Of a stretch of DNA of 64,000 bases, positions 1 through 11,194 are shown piece after piece (position 1 is the first letter of the stretch; each line of letters begins with the position of its first letter). Source of the stretch: Apiotrichum sp. Y4204 (taxonomy: Eukaryota; Basidiomycota; Tremellomycetes; Trichosporonales; Trichosporonaceae); contig JAMYHL010000011.1 in NCBI GenBank assembly GCA_025531455.1, positions 496,001 to 560,000 on the forward strand, given 5' to 3'. A program made the position numbers and the translations under genes. Under the pieces are notes generated by a model. It worked only from the letters and a program-made list of their open reading frames with translations, did not search any database and was not told the DNA's origin.

Positions 1-1
1 G

Positions 2-406
2 TTCCAGGCCGGACTCTTCTCCTTCCTCCTTGCGCATCTCGGGTTCGGGTACGCGTTTGCGCGGCGCGGGCTCGACCAGAGCATCTTCCTCGCCGGGGCT
101 GCTGGAAACGCCGTACTTGGCGGTCTTAGCTGGAAGTGGCTCTCGGGATATCTTCGCAGGACAGAGGACAAGGTCAGCGTGCCCCTCTACTCGGCGGTCA
201 TTGCGGGCATGTCGGCGCTCGCGATCGGCTCGGCGTGGAACACCCCGCACCCCGAGGCCCAGATTGCCGGCGCGGTCATCTTTCAGCTATCGGACCTCTG
301 TGTTGCCCGCGAGCAGTTTGTCGCCAAGACGGTGTGGAACCCCATCGTCGGCCTCCCGCTGTATTACCTCGCGCAGCAACTGCTTGCGTCCTTGCTGTGG
401 TACTAG
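2..406 (+). CDS. TMEM86/YhhN-family lysoplasmalogenase, C-terminal part (5' end outside window)
   Basis: The visible 134 codons, in frame from base 2 to the stop at 404-406, form a very hydrophobic polytopic membrane protein. It contains the family signatures VPLYSAVIAGMSA, a GAVIFQLSDLCVA segment and a closing NPIVGLPLYYLAQQL helix. This pattern is that of the YhhN/TMEM86 family, whose animal members hydrolyse the vinyl-ether bond of lysoplasmalogens in the ER membrane; the acidic SD in the FQLSD helix is the conserved polar position of the family. I see at least four membrane segments; the N-terminal helices lie left of the window. Function is by family only, and fungal members have little direct characterisation. 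It ends convergently towards the minus-strand gene at 710-2098. Confidence 0.8.
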   Translation, partial: FQAGLFSFLLAHLGFGYAFARRGLDQSIFLAGAAGNAVLGGLSWKWLSGYLRRTEDKVSVPLYSAVIAGMSALAIGSAWNTPHPEAQIAGAVIFQLSDLCVAREQFVAKTVWNPIVGLPLYYLAQQLLASLLWY

Positions 407-709
407 GCTGTGGGTATACATGAAAGGCTGGGCTAATATGGAGGTGAACGCAGCGCGTGGAGATAGCTGGCGCTAATGGATGTCTGGATTGCCGCTGAGA
501 TCAGGTGGGTTCAGATGTAAGTTAACAGAACTATCTGACAGCAGCCGCGATCGCGATCCCATTACTGGCCTGCTCTCTGCTAATGATGTGCATCTGATCA
601 CTGATAGATCGATAATAACGTAGAACTATTCTGAAGTCTTGAATCTTTGTCTCACTTGCAGTCTATCTACCAACCCCCCCCCCCCGATCTTACGTCCTCC
701 TAACAACGC
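407..709. other. Intergenic, convergent 3' ends
   Basis: No gene is seen between the two converging stop codons. A run of about a dozen C residues near 675-686 is the only notable feature and may be unstable in sequencing. Confidence 0.6.
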
Positions 710-2098
710 TCACACCATGCGCTGCTTGCCCCGCGCCTTCTCCGACATCTCCAGCAGCGCCCGCTCCACCGCAGTCTGATGCTCGTTGCCCAGGCGGATC
801 ATGTAGCGGAACACGTCGCCGTCCGCGTCGAGATTCAAGTTCTTGAGGTATTCGCGAGTGACCGCGGGGGCGTTCGGGTTCAAGGCCTCGGGCTGGGTTG
901 GGGCACTGGGGCCACCCTGCCCGTTTTGAGCGCTCGAGGGAGCGGTGCCCGCAGCCTCGGCCTCGGCCTCGGCCTTGCGACGCGCTTTGGCTCGGGCTTT
1001 GCGCTGGTTGGCACTGAGTTTACGCGGCGGCGCCGCGGGCGGAGCGGTCGCCGCTAGCGCATCTGCGAGCGTCATGCTCGGGTGTAGGGCGTTGAGCTCC
1101 TCGGGGCACGACTCGAACTTTTTGTGGAGCGTGCGCGCGAGCACCTCGATCGTAAACCAGACATAACCGCGCACGTCGGGGTTCAGGTTGTAGAACACGT
1201 GCTTGATGTCGTCCTTTATCTCACCGATGCTCATGTGCGTCGGGTTGGGGTAGTAGTACAGCGAGCCGGGCTGGGATGGATCAGGAGCTGCTTCGGAGCG
1301 GCCAGCCGACCGACCGGCGGGGGACGGGCCAGTGGATGATGGGTGTGTTGGGAGGCTAGGGGACGATGAACCGACGGATGGGCCCGCACTTGAGTGGTTC
1401 GCCTCGGACGGCAACTTCTCCTTCCCCTTCCCCTTTGCCTTTGCCTTTGTCTTCGATCCGCCCACCTTGGGCGGCGGGATCCGCAGGAGGTTGGTCTCAA
1501 TGTATGCGGTGATGCTCTCGAAGAGCGTCATCGCCTTGGGTATGATATCCAGGAAGCCCTGGACGTCTTCCCGGTCGGGGCGGATAGGCGCATGGGGACA
1601 CGTGCAGGGGGGTAGCTCCTCGCGATCAGGATCTTGGCCTTCATCATCCGACGGCTCATCGAGATGGCCATGGGGACACGCCGCGACTTCTGCGCGTACT
1701 GCGACCGACTCTTCGTGCATCTTATAAATGACCGCCATGACGTCTTTGGGAATGTCGGCAATGGCCTCGGAGGCACGGCCGCGCCGGCACCCCTCCATGA
1801 TGCGCGTGATCGCGTCGATGACGGCGAGGGGGTCCGAGGGTAGGCTGGCCCCGGGGTAGTATACGTTCAGGACCGCGGCTGCCGTGCGCGCCGTGTATCC
1901 TCGAGACGCAGCGGATCCCGCAGGTGGCCGGCGAGAGTCGAGCCCAGGCACGTTGGCGGGGATGTCCTGAGCCGTGCTCGGTTGCGGGCCTGGGGTGAGT
2001 TGTTGTCGAAGGGGAGACTTACGCGCGCCGGAGGGCCGTTGGCGTGGATCGAGGTCGTTGGGGAGGCTCATGGTGGTTGTGCTGTGGTGGGAGAACAT
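710..2098 (-). CDS. Hypothetical low-complexity protein, paralogue of the gene at 2406-3326
   Basis: A single open exon gives a 462-residue protein of unknown function; a second in-frame Met at residue 10 could also be the start. It starts disordered, then has a more ordered part (about 75-200) that includes a TAAAVLNVYYPGA stretch and several Cys/His residues. A Lys/Gly-rich run (KTKAKAKGKGKEK) and a Ser/Pro-rich linker follow. Near residue 290 lies the segment SIGEIKDDIKHVF followed by a YVWF aromatic patch. A second Ala/Arg-rich region and a C-terminal KARGKQRMV tail close the protein. The EIKxDIxxVF block, the preceding basic and Ser-rich tracts and the basic tail recur in the next gene, so the two look like tandem duplicates. 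No catalytic motif is visible. Confidence 0.65.
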   Translation of the reverse strand: MFSHHSTTTMSLPNDLDPRQRPSGARKSPLRQQLTPGPQPSTAQDIPANVPGLDSRRPPAGSAASRGYTARTAAAVLNVYYPGASLPSDPLAVIDAITRIMEGCRRGRASEAIADIPKDVMAVIYKMHEESVAVRAEVAACPHGHLDEPSDDEGQDPDREELPPCTCPHAPIRPDREDVQGFLDIIPKAMTLFESITAYIETNLLRIPPPKVGGSKTKAKAKGKGKEKLPSEANHSSAGPSVGSSSPSLPTHPSSTGPSPAGRSAGRSEAAPDPSQPGSLYYYPNPTHMSIGEIKDDIKHVFYNLNPDVRGYVWFTIEVLARTLHKKFESCPEELNALHPSMTLADALAATAPPAAPPRKLSANQRKARAKARRKAEAEAEAAGTAPSSAQNGQGGPSAPTQPEALNPNAPAVTREYLKNLNLDADGDVFRYMIRLGNEHQTAVERALLEMSEKARGKQRMV

Positions 2099-2405
2099 GG
2101 AGAGGAGAGGGGGGCTGTTTATATCTTGTCAGAACGAGTAGCCAGCTCGCTGATGGGCTTGTTGATGGGCTCGTGTGAGCTCGCCCTCACACACGCCACC
2201 ATCACTCATCAGAGATCATGGCACTCTTGCACCTATTAACGCCGGAGATGGAGCTGCGCGTCAACGTCGGGGCCGCAGGGCATTGATGCGATATGGTGTC
2301 CTCGCATTCCCACCATTCTTCATCGGAGTTCGAGGATGGACACTCAAACACTGACATCGACGGGTTACAAGCTACATACATACAACTATCACTACAAGAA
2401 CAGCG
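2099..2405. other. Spacer between tandem paralogues
   Basis: Promoter of the 710-2098 gene plus 3' region of the 2406-3326 gene. No gene or clear structured element seen. Confidence 0.5.
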
Positions 2406-3326
2406 CTACATGGCCCGATGCTTGCCTTTACACCGGGCGCGACACCTACAACCGATTGAAGCCCCCTGCAGACTCCCCCAATTTTGCGGGGTCATAACAT
2501 CCTTCATGAATCCCGCGGGACCGTCAGCGCGCACAAGAGTATCCCGCGGGACCAACCCCTTGATGCGCATACGCTCGACCTCGACGCGCGCGAGGTGCCA
2601 CAGATAGGCCGCGACCTGCGCCTGCTGCACGCTGAGGCTTCCAAAGACGCGCCGGATGTCCGCCTTGATTTCCTCTTCGCTCATCTGTGCCGGATCCGGA
2701 AGAGCCATCGGCCGCGAGAGCGTGGCCGCCGCACGGGCGGCGACTACCGGGAGAGCGGGGTCGTTGGTGAGGCCTGCGCAATGTGCGGGCAGTGAGTGCG
2801 CTTTTCCGCAGTCGAGGAGGCAGATCGGGGCGGCGCAGAGAGGAATACTGCTCGGTCCCGGGTCGCTGTCGCTGGCGGGTGGGAGAACGGATACCGAGGA
2901 TGAAGGCGAAGCGGATGACGAAGCCGAAGCTGAGGGCGACGACGAGGATGAAAAATGAGAAGGCACGGTAGCGCTCTTCTTCTTCTTCTTATTCTTCTTC
3001 GTCTTCTTACTCTTCTCAGGACCCTCAATCTCAAGAAACGCCGGACCCTCCGCTGGCTCAATACCCTTCAGCGCGACCTCGAGTTTTCCGGGTGGCGGGG
3101 CGGCCTGGCGCCCTCCGGCGTCCATGACTGCCTGGATGCCGAACGTGTCGAGGAGACGCGCGAGCTGCCGCGCGGAGAGGTTGGTCTGGACTGTTGTTTG
3201 CGGCTGGGCGGGGCCGAGGAGTGGAGAGGGAGGTGTGCGGGGCGTTGGACTAGTGTCATGTTGGAGATGGGGGTTGGGAGATAGTTTGATGAAGAGAGTG
3301 TTAGTGAGAGTTGTTTGGCGGTTCAT
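2406..3326 (-). CDS. Hypothetical low-complexity protein, paralogue of the gene at 710-2098
   Basis: A single-exon 306-residue reading frame of unknown function. Order of regions: Pro/Thr-rich N-terminus; a short ordered segment ARQLARLLDTFGIQAV near residue 55; a very basic KKTKKNKKKKK run; a Ser-rich tract; a short Cys-containing patch; then MSEEEIKADIRRVFGSL near residue 215, a probable helical motif matching the EIKDDIKHVF block of the neighbour. It ends with CKGKHRAM, echoing the neighbour's KARGKQRMV tail. Same order, same strand and about 300 bp apart suggest tandem duplication. The start codon is not certain because the N-terminus is disordered. Confidence 0.6.
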   Translation of the reverse strand: MNRQTTLTNTLFIKLSPNPHLQHDTSPTPRTPPSPLLGPAQPQTTVQTNLSARQLARLLDTFGIQAVMDAGGRQAAPPPGKLEVALKGIEPAEGPAFLEIEGPEKSKKTKKNKKKKKSATVPSHFSSSSSPSASASSSASPSSSVSVLPPASDSDPGPSSIPLCAAPICLLDCGKAHSLPAHCAGLTNDPALPVVAARAAATLSRPMALPDPAQMSEEEIKADIRRVFGSLSVQQAQVAAYLWHLARVEVERMRIKGLVPRDTLVRADGPAGFMKDVMTPQNWGSLQGASIGCRCRARCKGKHRAM

Positions 3327-3779
3327 GTGTTCCCCCGGTCCTGTTCAGCATTGTTTCCTGACGGTGCCGCTGAAGTTGGGGCGGTGTGAATGAGTGTGAA
3401 GAGGTCAAAAGGTCTGTTAGTATGTCTGGACAACATCGCTGTACAGAACAATGGACGATATGAGGATTCAATGTTTGACGGCTCTGACGGCTGTGTGAGT
3501 TTCAGCACGGTGAATCAAAACAACGGGCAAATCAATCCTCGAAACTCAGACACATACAGTGCTTTTGACACTTCGTGCCAGGGTCACGGGTTGTGTATCG
3601 CCTTGCAAAGCGACAAGTCGGTGGTTCTGAAAGCAGGACTGATTAATGAGATTCTGAAAATCCGAAGAGAATAGAGGCTGGTCGCCCTTTGTGTGGCCCT
3701 GCAGTCACAGTCCGACACCGCGCACACGCAAAGCCTTAAGGCTAATACATACAAGCTACAGTATGCTACATGCACTATA
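3327..3779. other. Intergenic
   Basis: Upstream region of the 2406-3326 gene and 3' region of the checkpoint gene. Short open frames here have no protein-like features; nothing else seen. Confidence 0.5.
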
Positions 3780-6700
3780 TTACTCCGCTGTAGAGACCAC
3801 TGAAGGAGGAAGCAGCTTGCCAAGCGGCAAGCAGTTCTTCAGCCAAGCGACGTTGACGAGTTTGCCAGACGAACGCTGGGCCTTGGTAATTGATACACCC
3901 TTATCACGATCCTCGACCACGATGAGGTCGTAGGTGGAGAAGTTGGTAGGGATGGATGGTGCTTGACGAACCGTGGCACCGAGTGCCATGAGGCAGAAGG
4001 GAACAAGAGCCTATAGTGGTCAGCGCTTGCGTCTCACCCAACGGCAACCACCCACCTTGATCTCCTTATTCCTGGGATGAGATCCTTGGGGGACCACAAA
4101 GAAGGTAGACATGCCGGTAAACGGTTGGCGGATTGCACGAGCCTTCTTCGCCGACCACGATGCCTCACCCCACATAGGATCAACGACCTGAGAGGCGAAG
4201 ACGGATTTGCCCTCGCTAGGGAAAAGATACTTTGACTCTCCCGCGGCGACAAGATAAGAACGCCAGTCGGCACCAAGATTGATGTCCTCAATATACCGGG
4301 AGGAAATGATAGGGATTCCGGCAGCGAGGGCAGCCATAACCTTCACACTGAGAAAGCTCGGCCCGACTATGATCACGAAGGGGCACAACGAGGATGCAAT
4401 CTCGTACCCGTTGTCGTTGATCTTGAACAGCGACTGCCACTCCTCTTCCACCTGTCCACCGTGCTGCAAGATGCGTCGCCGTAGACCGTCGGTCGGGGCA
4501 CGAACACCTTCACCACGGGTGATAAGGAACACCTTGCCCTGAAGCGAAGTCGCACTGCCCGCAGATGAGGCAGTACTGTTGCCGAAGGTGACCGGAAATC
4601 GAGCGTCCAGAAGAGCGGGGTCGATTAAACGCTTGTTGAAGCGCTTCTCAATAACGCTCGGCAACACAACGAGATTGCGGAGGGCGATGTCTACAGGCTC
4701 GCTGTTACCGTCGATGACATGAATGATGTCACCGGTGCCGTCGAATGAAGCTGTGACTTGAAGATCCTCAGTCGCGTTGATACCATTGCGGACGGGCTCG
4801 CCGGGCTTGAGTTGGAGAATGCGAAGCTTCTCAATGGGAACCGTGCCAGTGAGGCCATCGGCGAACTTGATGCGAAACCCAGTCTTGTTACGTGCGGCGA
4901 CGGTGCCAGCATAGTATTCGCCAGTCTTAGCCCAAAGCGCTAGGACTCGGAGCGGCCCATCAGGGATCGAAATGGGTGGTGTGGGCATGGCGGCATCGGA
5001 GGCAGCTACACTTGGTGCGCGAGTACTGGCCGATGGCGCAGCAGACCCGGCCTTCACCTTTTTCGCGGGACGACCACTGCGACCGCCAGACTTCGTGACA
5101 GTTTTAGAGACAGGCTTCACTGTAGACTTGACCACGGTCTTGATCTTAGCGGCTTTGCCCTTGCCCTTGGGAACCGGACGGTATGTAAAGTCCTCCACAT
5201 CCTCCGGCGCCGAGCCACTGCTAGGTCCGGAGAGATCTGGGGACGGGGATAATGCCTTGCGTTTACCACGGTTACCACGGGAGGAGGTAGTCGAGGGGGG
5301 AGGCCCAACATCACCGACGCGCAGTGTAATCTTGGGCACAACTGGCGGGCTAGGCCGAGGAGATGACAAAGTTGGAGAAGGGGCCAAAGAGGCAGATTCC
5401 TGTTGTTGAGGCGGCTCTCGATAGGTGAAATCCTCGGGGTCCTCTGGTGCCGAGCTACTGCTATCGGATATGTCACCGTCCATCGGGTCCTTCGATTGTA
5501 TTGACAAGCGACGTGCCTTACGCTTGGCCCCATATTTGTTGGGGCTGAACCGAACAGGCACAGGGCGAACCAGTGATTCTCCGGAGAACTCGTGGATACC
5601 AGAGCGAGGAGCCGGAGTCCGTTCCCTTGAGGAGGGCCGTTCGGTGGACTCCCTAGAGAGCGCTTTGCGAGTGGGATCCGCTTGGTCATGAGTCTCTGGA
5701 GACGGCTGCGAATCCGCTATATCAGACCCTTCGGCCGTTGCTTGCGATACCTCGGTGGGATTGATATAAGTCGATTCCAAAACGGGTGATGGCGAGCGAG
5801 GAGGAACTTGAGGCATTTCCGTCGGTTGTCCTTCCGAGACGGACGTTCGCGTCCGCCTCTGAAGCCGACGATTTTCAGGAATAGAGCGGGGAATGGTGCT
5901 GACGGCGCGAGTAGCGTTGCGTGGACGTAGAGGAGACGCTTGCGAGGAGAATAGCTTGCTGCTTTGATTCATGGACTGTTTCATAACCTGAGTGGCCGTG
6001 AACGATTCCGCATCGTCATCCGGTAGAGCGCCCATGCTTTCTGGCAGATCGGAATAGAGCTCGCTGGGAGCCGCTGACGTTGCGCGAGAAGGCGGCAAAT
6101 CGCGGAACCTTCGGTTGCCAGCGGGCGTTGTGTGCTGTGGAGGATCGTTCGCATCACTTCTTTTGGTCGGGGTCACAATCTGGGTCGAGCTGAGGCGGCG
6201 CGGCAATGGTCTCGAAGAAGTGGGCGAAACAGACTTGCCGCGAGATGAGGAGGTAGGTTCGGCAGGAGAATTGATGAAGGTATTTTCTAGCTGTGACTGG
6301 ACCAGCGGTTCGGCAGTAGGATTGATAAAGGTGTCCTCAAGCTGGGGCTGGACACCGCTGGTCATCGGAGCCAAGCTGAACGATTCCTTCTCCTCCTCGA
6401 GAGAATCACTTTCCTCACGATCCGATTTTTGCGTAAAGAGGGCCATTAAACGTTTCGAAGGCGCCTGCTTGACTGTCATGCCTCGCGTAAAATCATCAGA
6501 GTCGGAATCGGATCCCATGGGTTGCTTTGGAGATGGGGACCGTCTTGTTGGGCGAGGAGGAGGGAATGTGGGGGTACGGAGTTTTGATGGGGAGATTTGA
6601 GATGCGTGTTGACTGGGTGAGACGTAAGTGCGATTTGGCGATGCACCAGCGAATGTTGGAACTCCGTGCTCCGTGAGACGACGCATCGGCGACGTGTATT

Positions 6701-7459
6701 TGGGTGTGAGTGTTACTGCCGGCTGCGGCAGCGGCTCCGCTGGCGCTTCGGGTTCACCGGGGGAGTCTGGAGGCGTTGGGACGTTGTCGTCGTCCTGCGG
6801 CTGGCTGTCTTGAAGTTCGCTCACTTCTGTCGACTCGGGGATGTGTTCATTGGTGCTCTGCAGCGGACTGCGTGGGGAAGAGATTGCGGCCGAGGAGCGA
6901 TGATGTGAAGTTGGCGAGTTGCGCCCAGCCGAGCTCGCGGTTGGCACATGTGAGTCCTGCTCGTCGTCCTCCTTGTCAGGCTGGTCGAGAGAATGGGAAA
7001 GTGAGGATCGAGGGTGAAAACTGCTGTGCAGATCTGGAAACTGCAGAGGACTCTCCTCAGACTCGGGGAGGTCATCGCTGCACGCCACGAGAGGCGGGAG
7101 AGGCTCACTCTTGGACAGTGGGGGAATATCGGGAGCTTGGGAGGGTTCGTTGATGAGGGTGGGTTCTGTTCCGTAGGCTCCCAGCGGGATAGAGGGTAGG
7201 GATGGTGGGAATCCGACGCCGTAGCCAGGTCTCCGCAGCGGCTGATAGCTCGGCCTCTGGAGAGGTGGCTGCTGGCTCTCGTCTTCAAGGGACGGTGGCG
7301 ACATGTCGCGTGTAGTATTGTTGTTATCGTCCAGTCGTGAAGTATCAGTCGGTGGCTTTTGTGATCGTGGTTGTGGTCGTGAGAGTCTGAAGGTATCAGC
7401 GGCCGGCCCAGTTGGTTGACTGTGTCCATCCATCAAGACGCTCACCCAAGCCTTAACAT
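3780..7459 (-). CDS. Rad9/Crb2/53BP1-like DNA-damage checkpoint mediator (Tudor + tandem BRCT)
   Basis: Proposed CDS complement(3780..4010, 4056..7386, 7446..7459), 1191 aa. About 850 residues are disordered and rich in Ser/Pro with SQ/TQ and SP/TP sites. They are followed by a Tudor-like fold (LRVLALWAKTGEYYAGTV ... FRIKFADGLTG), then two BRCT domains: the first opens LQGKVFLITRGEGV, the second includes TYDLIVVEDRD and VNVAWLKNCLPLG. This order is that of Crb2/Rad9/53BP1, which read histone marks at breaks and pass ATR/ATM signals to Chk kinases. The 45-nt last intron joins NKEIK to ALVPFCL in frame. For the start I prefer ATG 7457-7459, whose 14-nt exon joins through a 59-nt intron (GTGAGC donor, CTTCAG acceptor); an unspliced start at 7535 is also open. 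Four T-[LFY]-I-N motifs are scattered in the disordered part. Confidence 0.85.
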
Positions 7460-8237
7460 TACGCCCTTGATGATCGCTCAGTGTGTCAAGTGATGTCGAG
7501 AATGGCGGGCCGTCGTCGCGTCTCGGATCATGCACTGTTGAACGTCCTCAAGATGGGCATTTCGACGGGGTAGGTGACTGATTCGATGAGAGAGAGAGAG
7601 ATAGAAGAAATGTCAGGATGTCGAAATTGTAGATGATGCGCGGCAGAGGATGGACTGCTGTCAACCGCGATCAACCGAACACTCTTCGGTCGTTTCACAA
7701 CAATCCATCACAGGTCACTTGGCCCGACTCGCGGACTGGATTGCATGGATTGGGTGCCGAGGCACGCGCGCCCTCTTCTACGCGTCGGTCGAGAGTCGAC
7801 ATTGTTGTTGCTGCATGCGTACTCCATGCACATGCCACGCAGAACCCACGTACAATTGGTGCATTGCTGCAGATTTGGGTGGCGAGTTGACAGCCCTGTC
7901 GTTGGGTGCGGGTTTCAGAGCCGGGTGCTTTTTTGGCTGACCAGCGGCCGTGCTCTGGCTGGCTGGGCTGGGCTCGATCCAACGCGACGATAACAAAAAC
8001 ACAAAGGACTTTCTGGCTGGTACTTCTGCTCCATTCTCTCTACCTGCTCTACACTCTCTCTTTCACCAATTCTCCTCTTCACGATATCACGGCTACTCTC
8101 CAACCATTCACTGGGCCGGCGGATCGTCCTCTCGCATCGGTGAGTCGCCGGGTGAGTCGTCGCTGACCCACAGTCCAATCCTGATTCGGCACTCATCCAC
8201 ACCCACATTAGACCGCCCGACTAAACGTACGCCTGCC
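7460..8237. other. Divergent promoter region, checkpoint gene / HD-domain gene
   Basis: Contains the alternative upstream start at 7535 for the checkpoint gene, a GA repeat near 7588-7605 and a CT-rich leader (about 8030-8110) before the HD-domain gene. No further gene seen. Confidence 0.5.
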
Positions 8238-9329
8238 ATGACTGACCAGAGCGCGCCTGCACCCCCGAAGCCGGCCAACGGCTCTAACGGCTCCCTCAAG
8301 GGTGCTGGTGGCCGCGATCTTCCAGAGCTGTACAAGTGCGTTGTGTGATTGTGCATCACTGACGCCAGGTCCACCGGCGACGAGGCCAAGGACACGCTCG
8401 CCTTCCTCCACTTGCTCGAGAAGCTCAAGGTAGGCCGTTGTGCGACGTAGAAGCGTCAGGTGTAAACATGCAAACACGCTGCTAACGATCAGCTGGAAAA
8501 GCGCTCAGGATGGATCCGCGAAGGCGTAAGTGACGGCCAACTTCCCGTTTGAGCAGCGCTAACCCTGCAGGTCCGCCAACCAGAGAGGTGAGCTGGACTT
8601 CCGCGTTAGGAGCTCACAGGCAGCATCGCCGACCACATGTGCCGTATGGCTCTTATCGCAATGTGCATTCCCTCGACCGCTGAGCGGCCACTGGACATTT
8701 CCCGCTGCGTGCAGATGGCCCTCGTGCACGACTTGGCTGAAGCTTAGTGGGTTACAACGTCAGACAATCCTAACCCTCAGTGTTGGCGACATCACCCCGA
8801 TCGAAAAGGTGCCCGCGGAAGTGAAGTACGAGCTCGAGCTCGGGGCCATGAACTCGTTCCTCAACGAGATGCTCGGCAGCGAGGGGAACACGCAGGCGCG
8901 CGAGCGCATCCGCTCCCTCTGGGAGGAGTACGAGGCGCGCGAGACTCCCGAGGCGAAGCTCGTCAAGGACCTGGACCGTTTGGAGCTCGTCCTCCAGGCG
9001 GCCGAGTACGAGCGGGGTAAGTGGCCGTGTTGGGGGAACGGAGCGCTTGCTAACTTGATCCAGGCCAGAACAACGATGGTCTTGCCTGCTTCTTCCGTGG
9101 TGCCATCCGTAAGTGCTTCAACGACTCCATGGCGGACGCTGACCGTTTAGCCCATCTCGAGCACCCCACTGTGCGCGCCATGGCTGAGGCAGCTATGCAG
9201 GAGCGCAAAGAGCACTGGGCCGCGCAGGGCAAGGGCGAATGGGAGCAGGAGAGCCTGCGGGGTGCCAAGGTTGGTGCCAAGGTCGATGCTGCGAAGGCTG
9301 CCAAGTCCGAGGCGAATGGACAGGCATAG
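8238..9329 (+). CDS. HD-domain 5'-deoxynucleotidase-like protein (HDDC2/YfbR family)
   Basis: CDS join(8238..8335, 8369..8429, 8493..8525, 8571..8587, 8624..8746, 8781..9016, 9064..9108, 9151..9329), eight exons, 263 aa; introns of 33-63 nt and one exon of only 17 nt. The metal-binding HD residues are visible: His in [11 protein letters not shown], the His-Asp pair in [16 protein letters not shown], and the distal Asp in [13 protein letters not shown]. These identify the HDDC2/YfbR/YGK1 family, which removes phosphate from deoxynucleoside 5'-monophosphates. The N-terminal 30 residues are a Pro/Ala/Gly-rich leader and the C-terminal tail is Ala/Lys-rich, both outside the domain. Every junction keeps frame and reproduces the family alignment. 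Substrate range cannot be told from sequence. Confidence 0.9.
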
Positions 9330-9504
9330 ACATCATTCCATCATGTTGTATCATATGCATCACATCACCATCTACGATCGTTGGGAAAGCTAATGGAATA
9401 GACATTGAAGCGTTCAATGGCTATCCTGACTAAGGACTGGGGGCGCTGACGGAAAAACGGGTGGCAATTTAACAATGCATTACACAACAAGATTCGATAA
9501 ACAA

Positions 9505-10797
9505 CTAGAAGTACAGACGCTGACTGCTTGACTGGGTTGTCTCAACAGGACAGTATGGGCACTTGGCAGCACGACGCCTGTTGGGTTAGCTAAAGCATAC
9601 ACATGGGAACCCACCCTGACTTGAGGAGACGGTTGAGAGAGTCTTGGGCAATTACATGTCCACAGGCGAGCATCTTCGGCGGATTCGCGTCGGTTGTCTG
9701 CTCCTTGGAGACCGGGCAAACAAACACCGAGTGATACCGCCTCGTGGCTGGGAGTGGGACCTCCATCTGCGGTGAGTTATGAAATGGGACGATGAACTCA
9801 CGGGTAGCTCCTGCCATGTGCGAACATTCCCAAGACGCTCGCCCATGACCCGTCGTGCCTTCTCGATAGCGTTAAGCGCGCCTCCCCGTGATCCCAGAGT
9901 CACCACGACCTCGAGTGGCTCCTCACGAGCCCAGCCGTGGAACCGGCAGTAATCGTCACGGAACATTGCTGCAAGCGGGGCGGGGTCGTTCTCGTACGGT
10001 GACTCTTCCTCGTCCTGGTACAAGCACGAGGTTATGAGGGACAGCACGGGCTGGGTGTTCATGTAATCCTGCAACTCGGCTTTGCGGGCATACGCGATCT
10101 TCTCTGCCGGCGTCTTGAGCGAGAGGAACTTTGCGCGGTGGAGGTGGTAGGGAAGGCTGGACGGGTGAGGACTGGCCGCAAGGAAGTGCTTGTGTTCCTC
10201 GCTCCACGCGATTGCCGACGAGAGATCCCCGCCGTTGATATCTGACACGATGCGGTACAGTTCCTCGCTGACTTCTCGCTTCTCGGCGTCGTACTTGAGC
10301 CCTGTCTCCTCCTCGAAGGCGGCAACTGCGTCCCACAAGCCCCGCCGCCCGAGGCTCTCAAGCACCACACGGTCGAGCGCCTCGGCTGCTTCCGTGTCCG
10401 AGAAGAGTGGTGGGTCGTCATATGCTGAGGATATCGCGGAAAGGTTTGGCGGAAACGACTGTTACAGCGTCAGTACCGGTGGCGCAAGGTGCGGGATGTG
10501 CTGAGACAGTTCACGGCGGAGAAACAAGCAACGCACCTTCTCGATGCTCTTCCCCACGTTCCCGAGGGCCGAGTACCACGCCTTGAGGCCCTTCTCTACC
10601 TCTTTCTTCGCGCGCGTGATGTTGCCCTGCAGCTCGGTGATGACGTGCTTTGGCGGCGCGCCGGCTAACAGGCGCTCGCGTGCGACGGCAAAGTGCTGGT
10701 CGAGGAGGGTGGAGAGCGGACCCGACGACGAGGTGGCGCTGGCGGTCGCGAGGGCCTCCAGTGCTGTGAGCGCCGCGGAGACGTCGGCGGTGGACAT
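9505..10797 (-). CDS. GID2: GID/CTLH ubiquitin ligase subunit GID2/RMD5 (RING-like)
   Basis: CDS complement(9505..9577, 9615..9766, 9802..10458, 10537..10797), 380 aa. After an N-terminal helical region come a LisH motif (LDRVVLESLGRRGLWDAV), a CTLH region (ELYRIVSDINGGDLSSAI) with its CRA extension, and a C-terminal RING-like domain: VFVCPVSKEQTTDANPPK, then LACGHVIAQDSL, and KCPYCPVE. The CPY-C end lies in the last 73-nt exon and is only seen after removing a 37-nt intron. In yeast, Gid2/Rmd5 pairs with Gid9/Fyv10 to form the catalytic RING of the GID E3, which degrades gluconeogenic enzymes when glucose returns. Length (yeast Rmd5 about 420 aa) and domain order fit. It is divergent from RPB12. 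Confidence 0.93.
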
Positions 10798-11194
10798 GTT
10801 GTGTGGGCGTGTGTGTCAATGCTGATGGAGAGTGGACGATGGAGAAGCAGCATGGAGTGGATCAAGTGGATGCAGGTACTCTGGGGCGCAGACGTGAGCT
10901 CATTGCTCCATCGAGATTGGAATGACGGCGAGCAGTCAAGCGCCGCAGCCAAGCGCCAGCCAGGGCACATCAGAGCGGAGCCCACTAAGGGGGCAAGGGT
11001 GTGTGGGGTGGTGAGAGTGATTAGGGAAAAGGCTTAATGGCGTGTAAAAACAACCAAAGTTTTTGATAAGCACATTCTCGATTTCTCGATTTGCCACCTA
11101 ACCTCGACATCCAATCTCGAAGTTTCGACAACAAAAACATCTCCGTGCCTCTCCATCTTCTCTTCCACCCATCCACACCACCACCATTACCATC
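10798..11194. promoter_or_regulatory. Bidirectional promoter region GID2/RPB12
   Basis: About 400 bp between divergent starts, with a pyrimidine-rich leader (11130-11190) ahead of the RPB12 ATG. No ORF or RNA gene seen. Confidence 0.5.
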
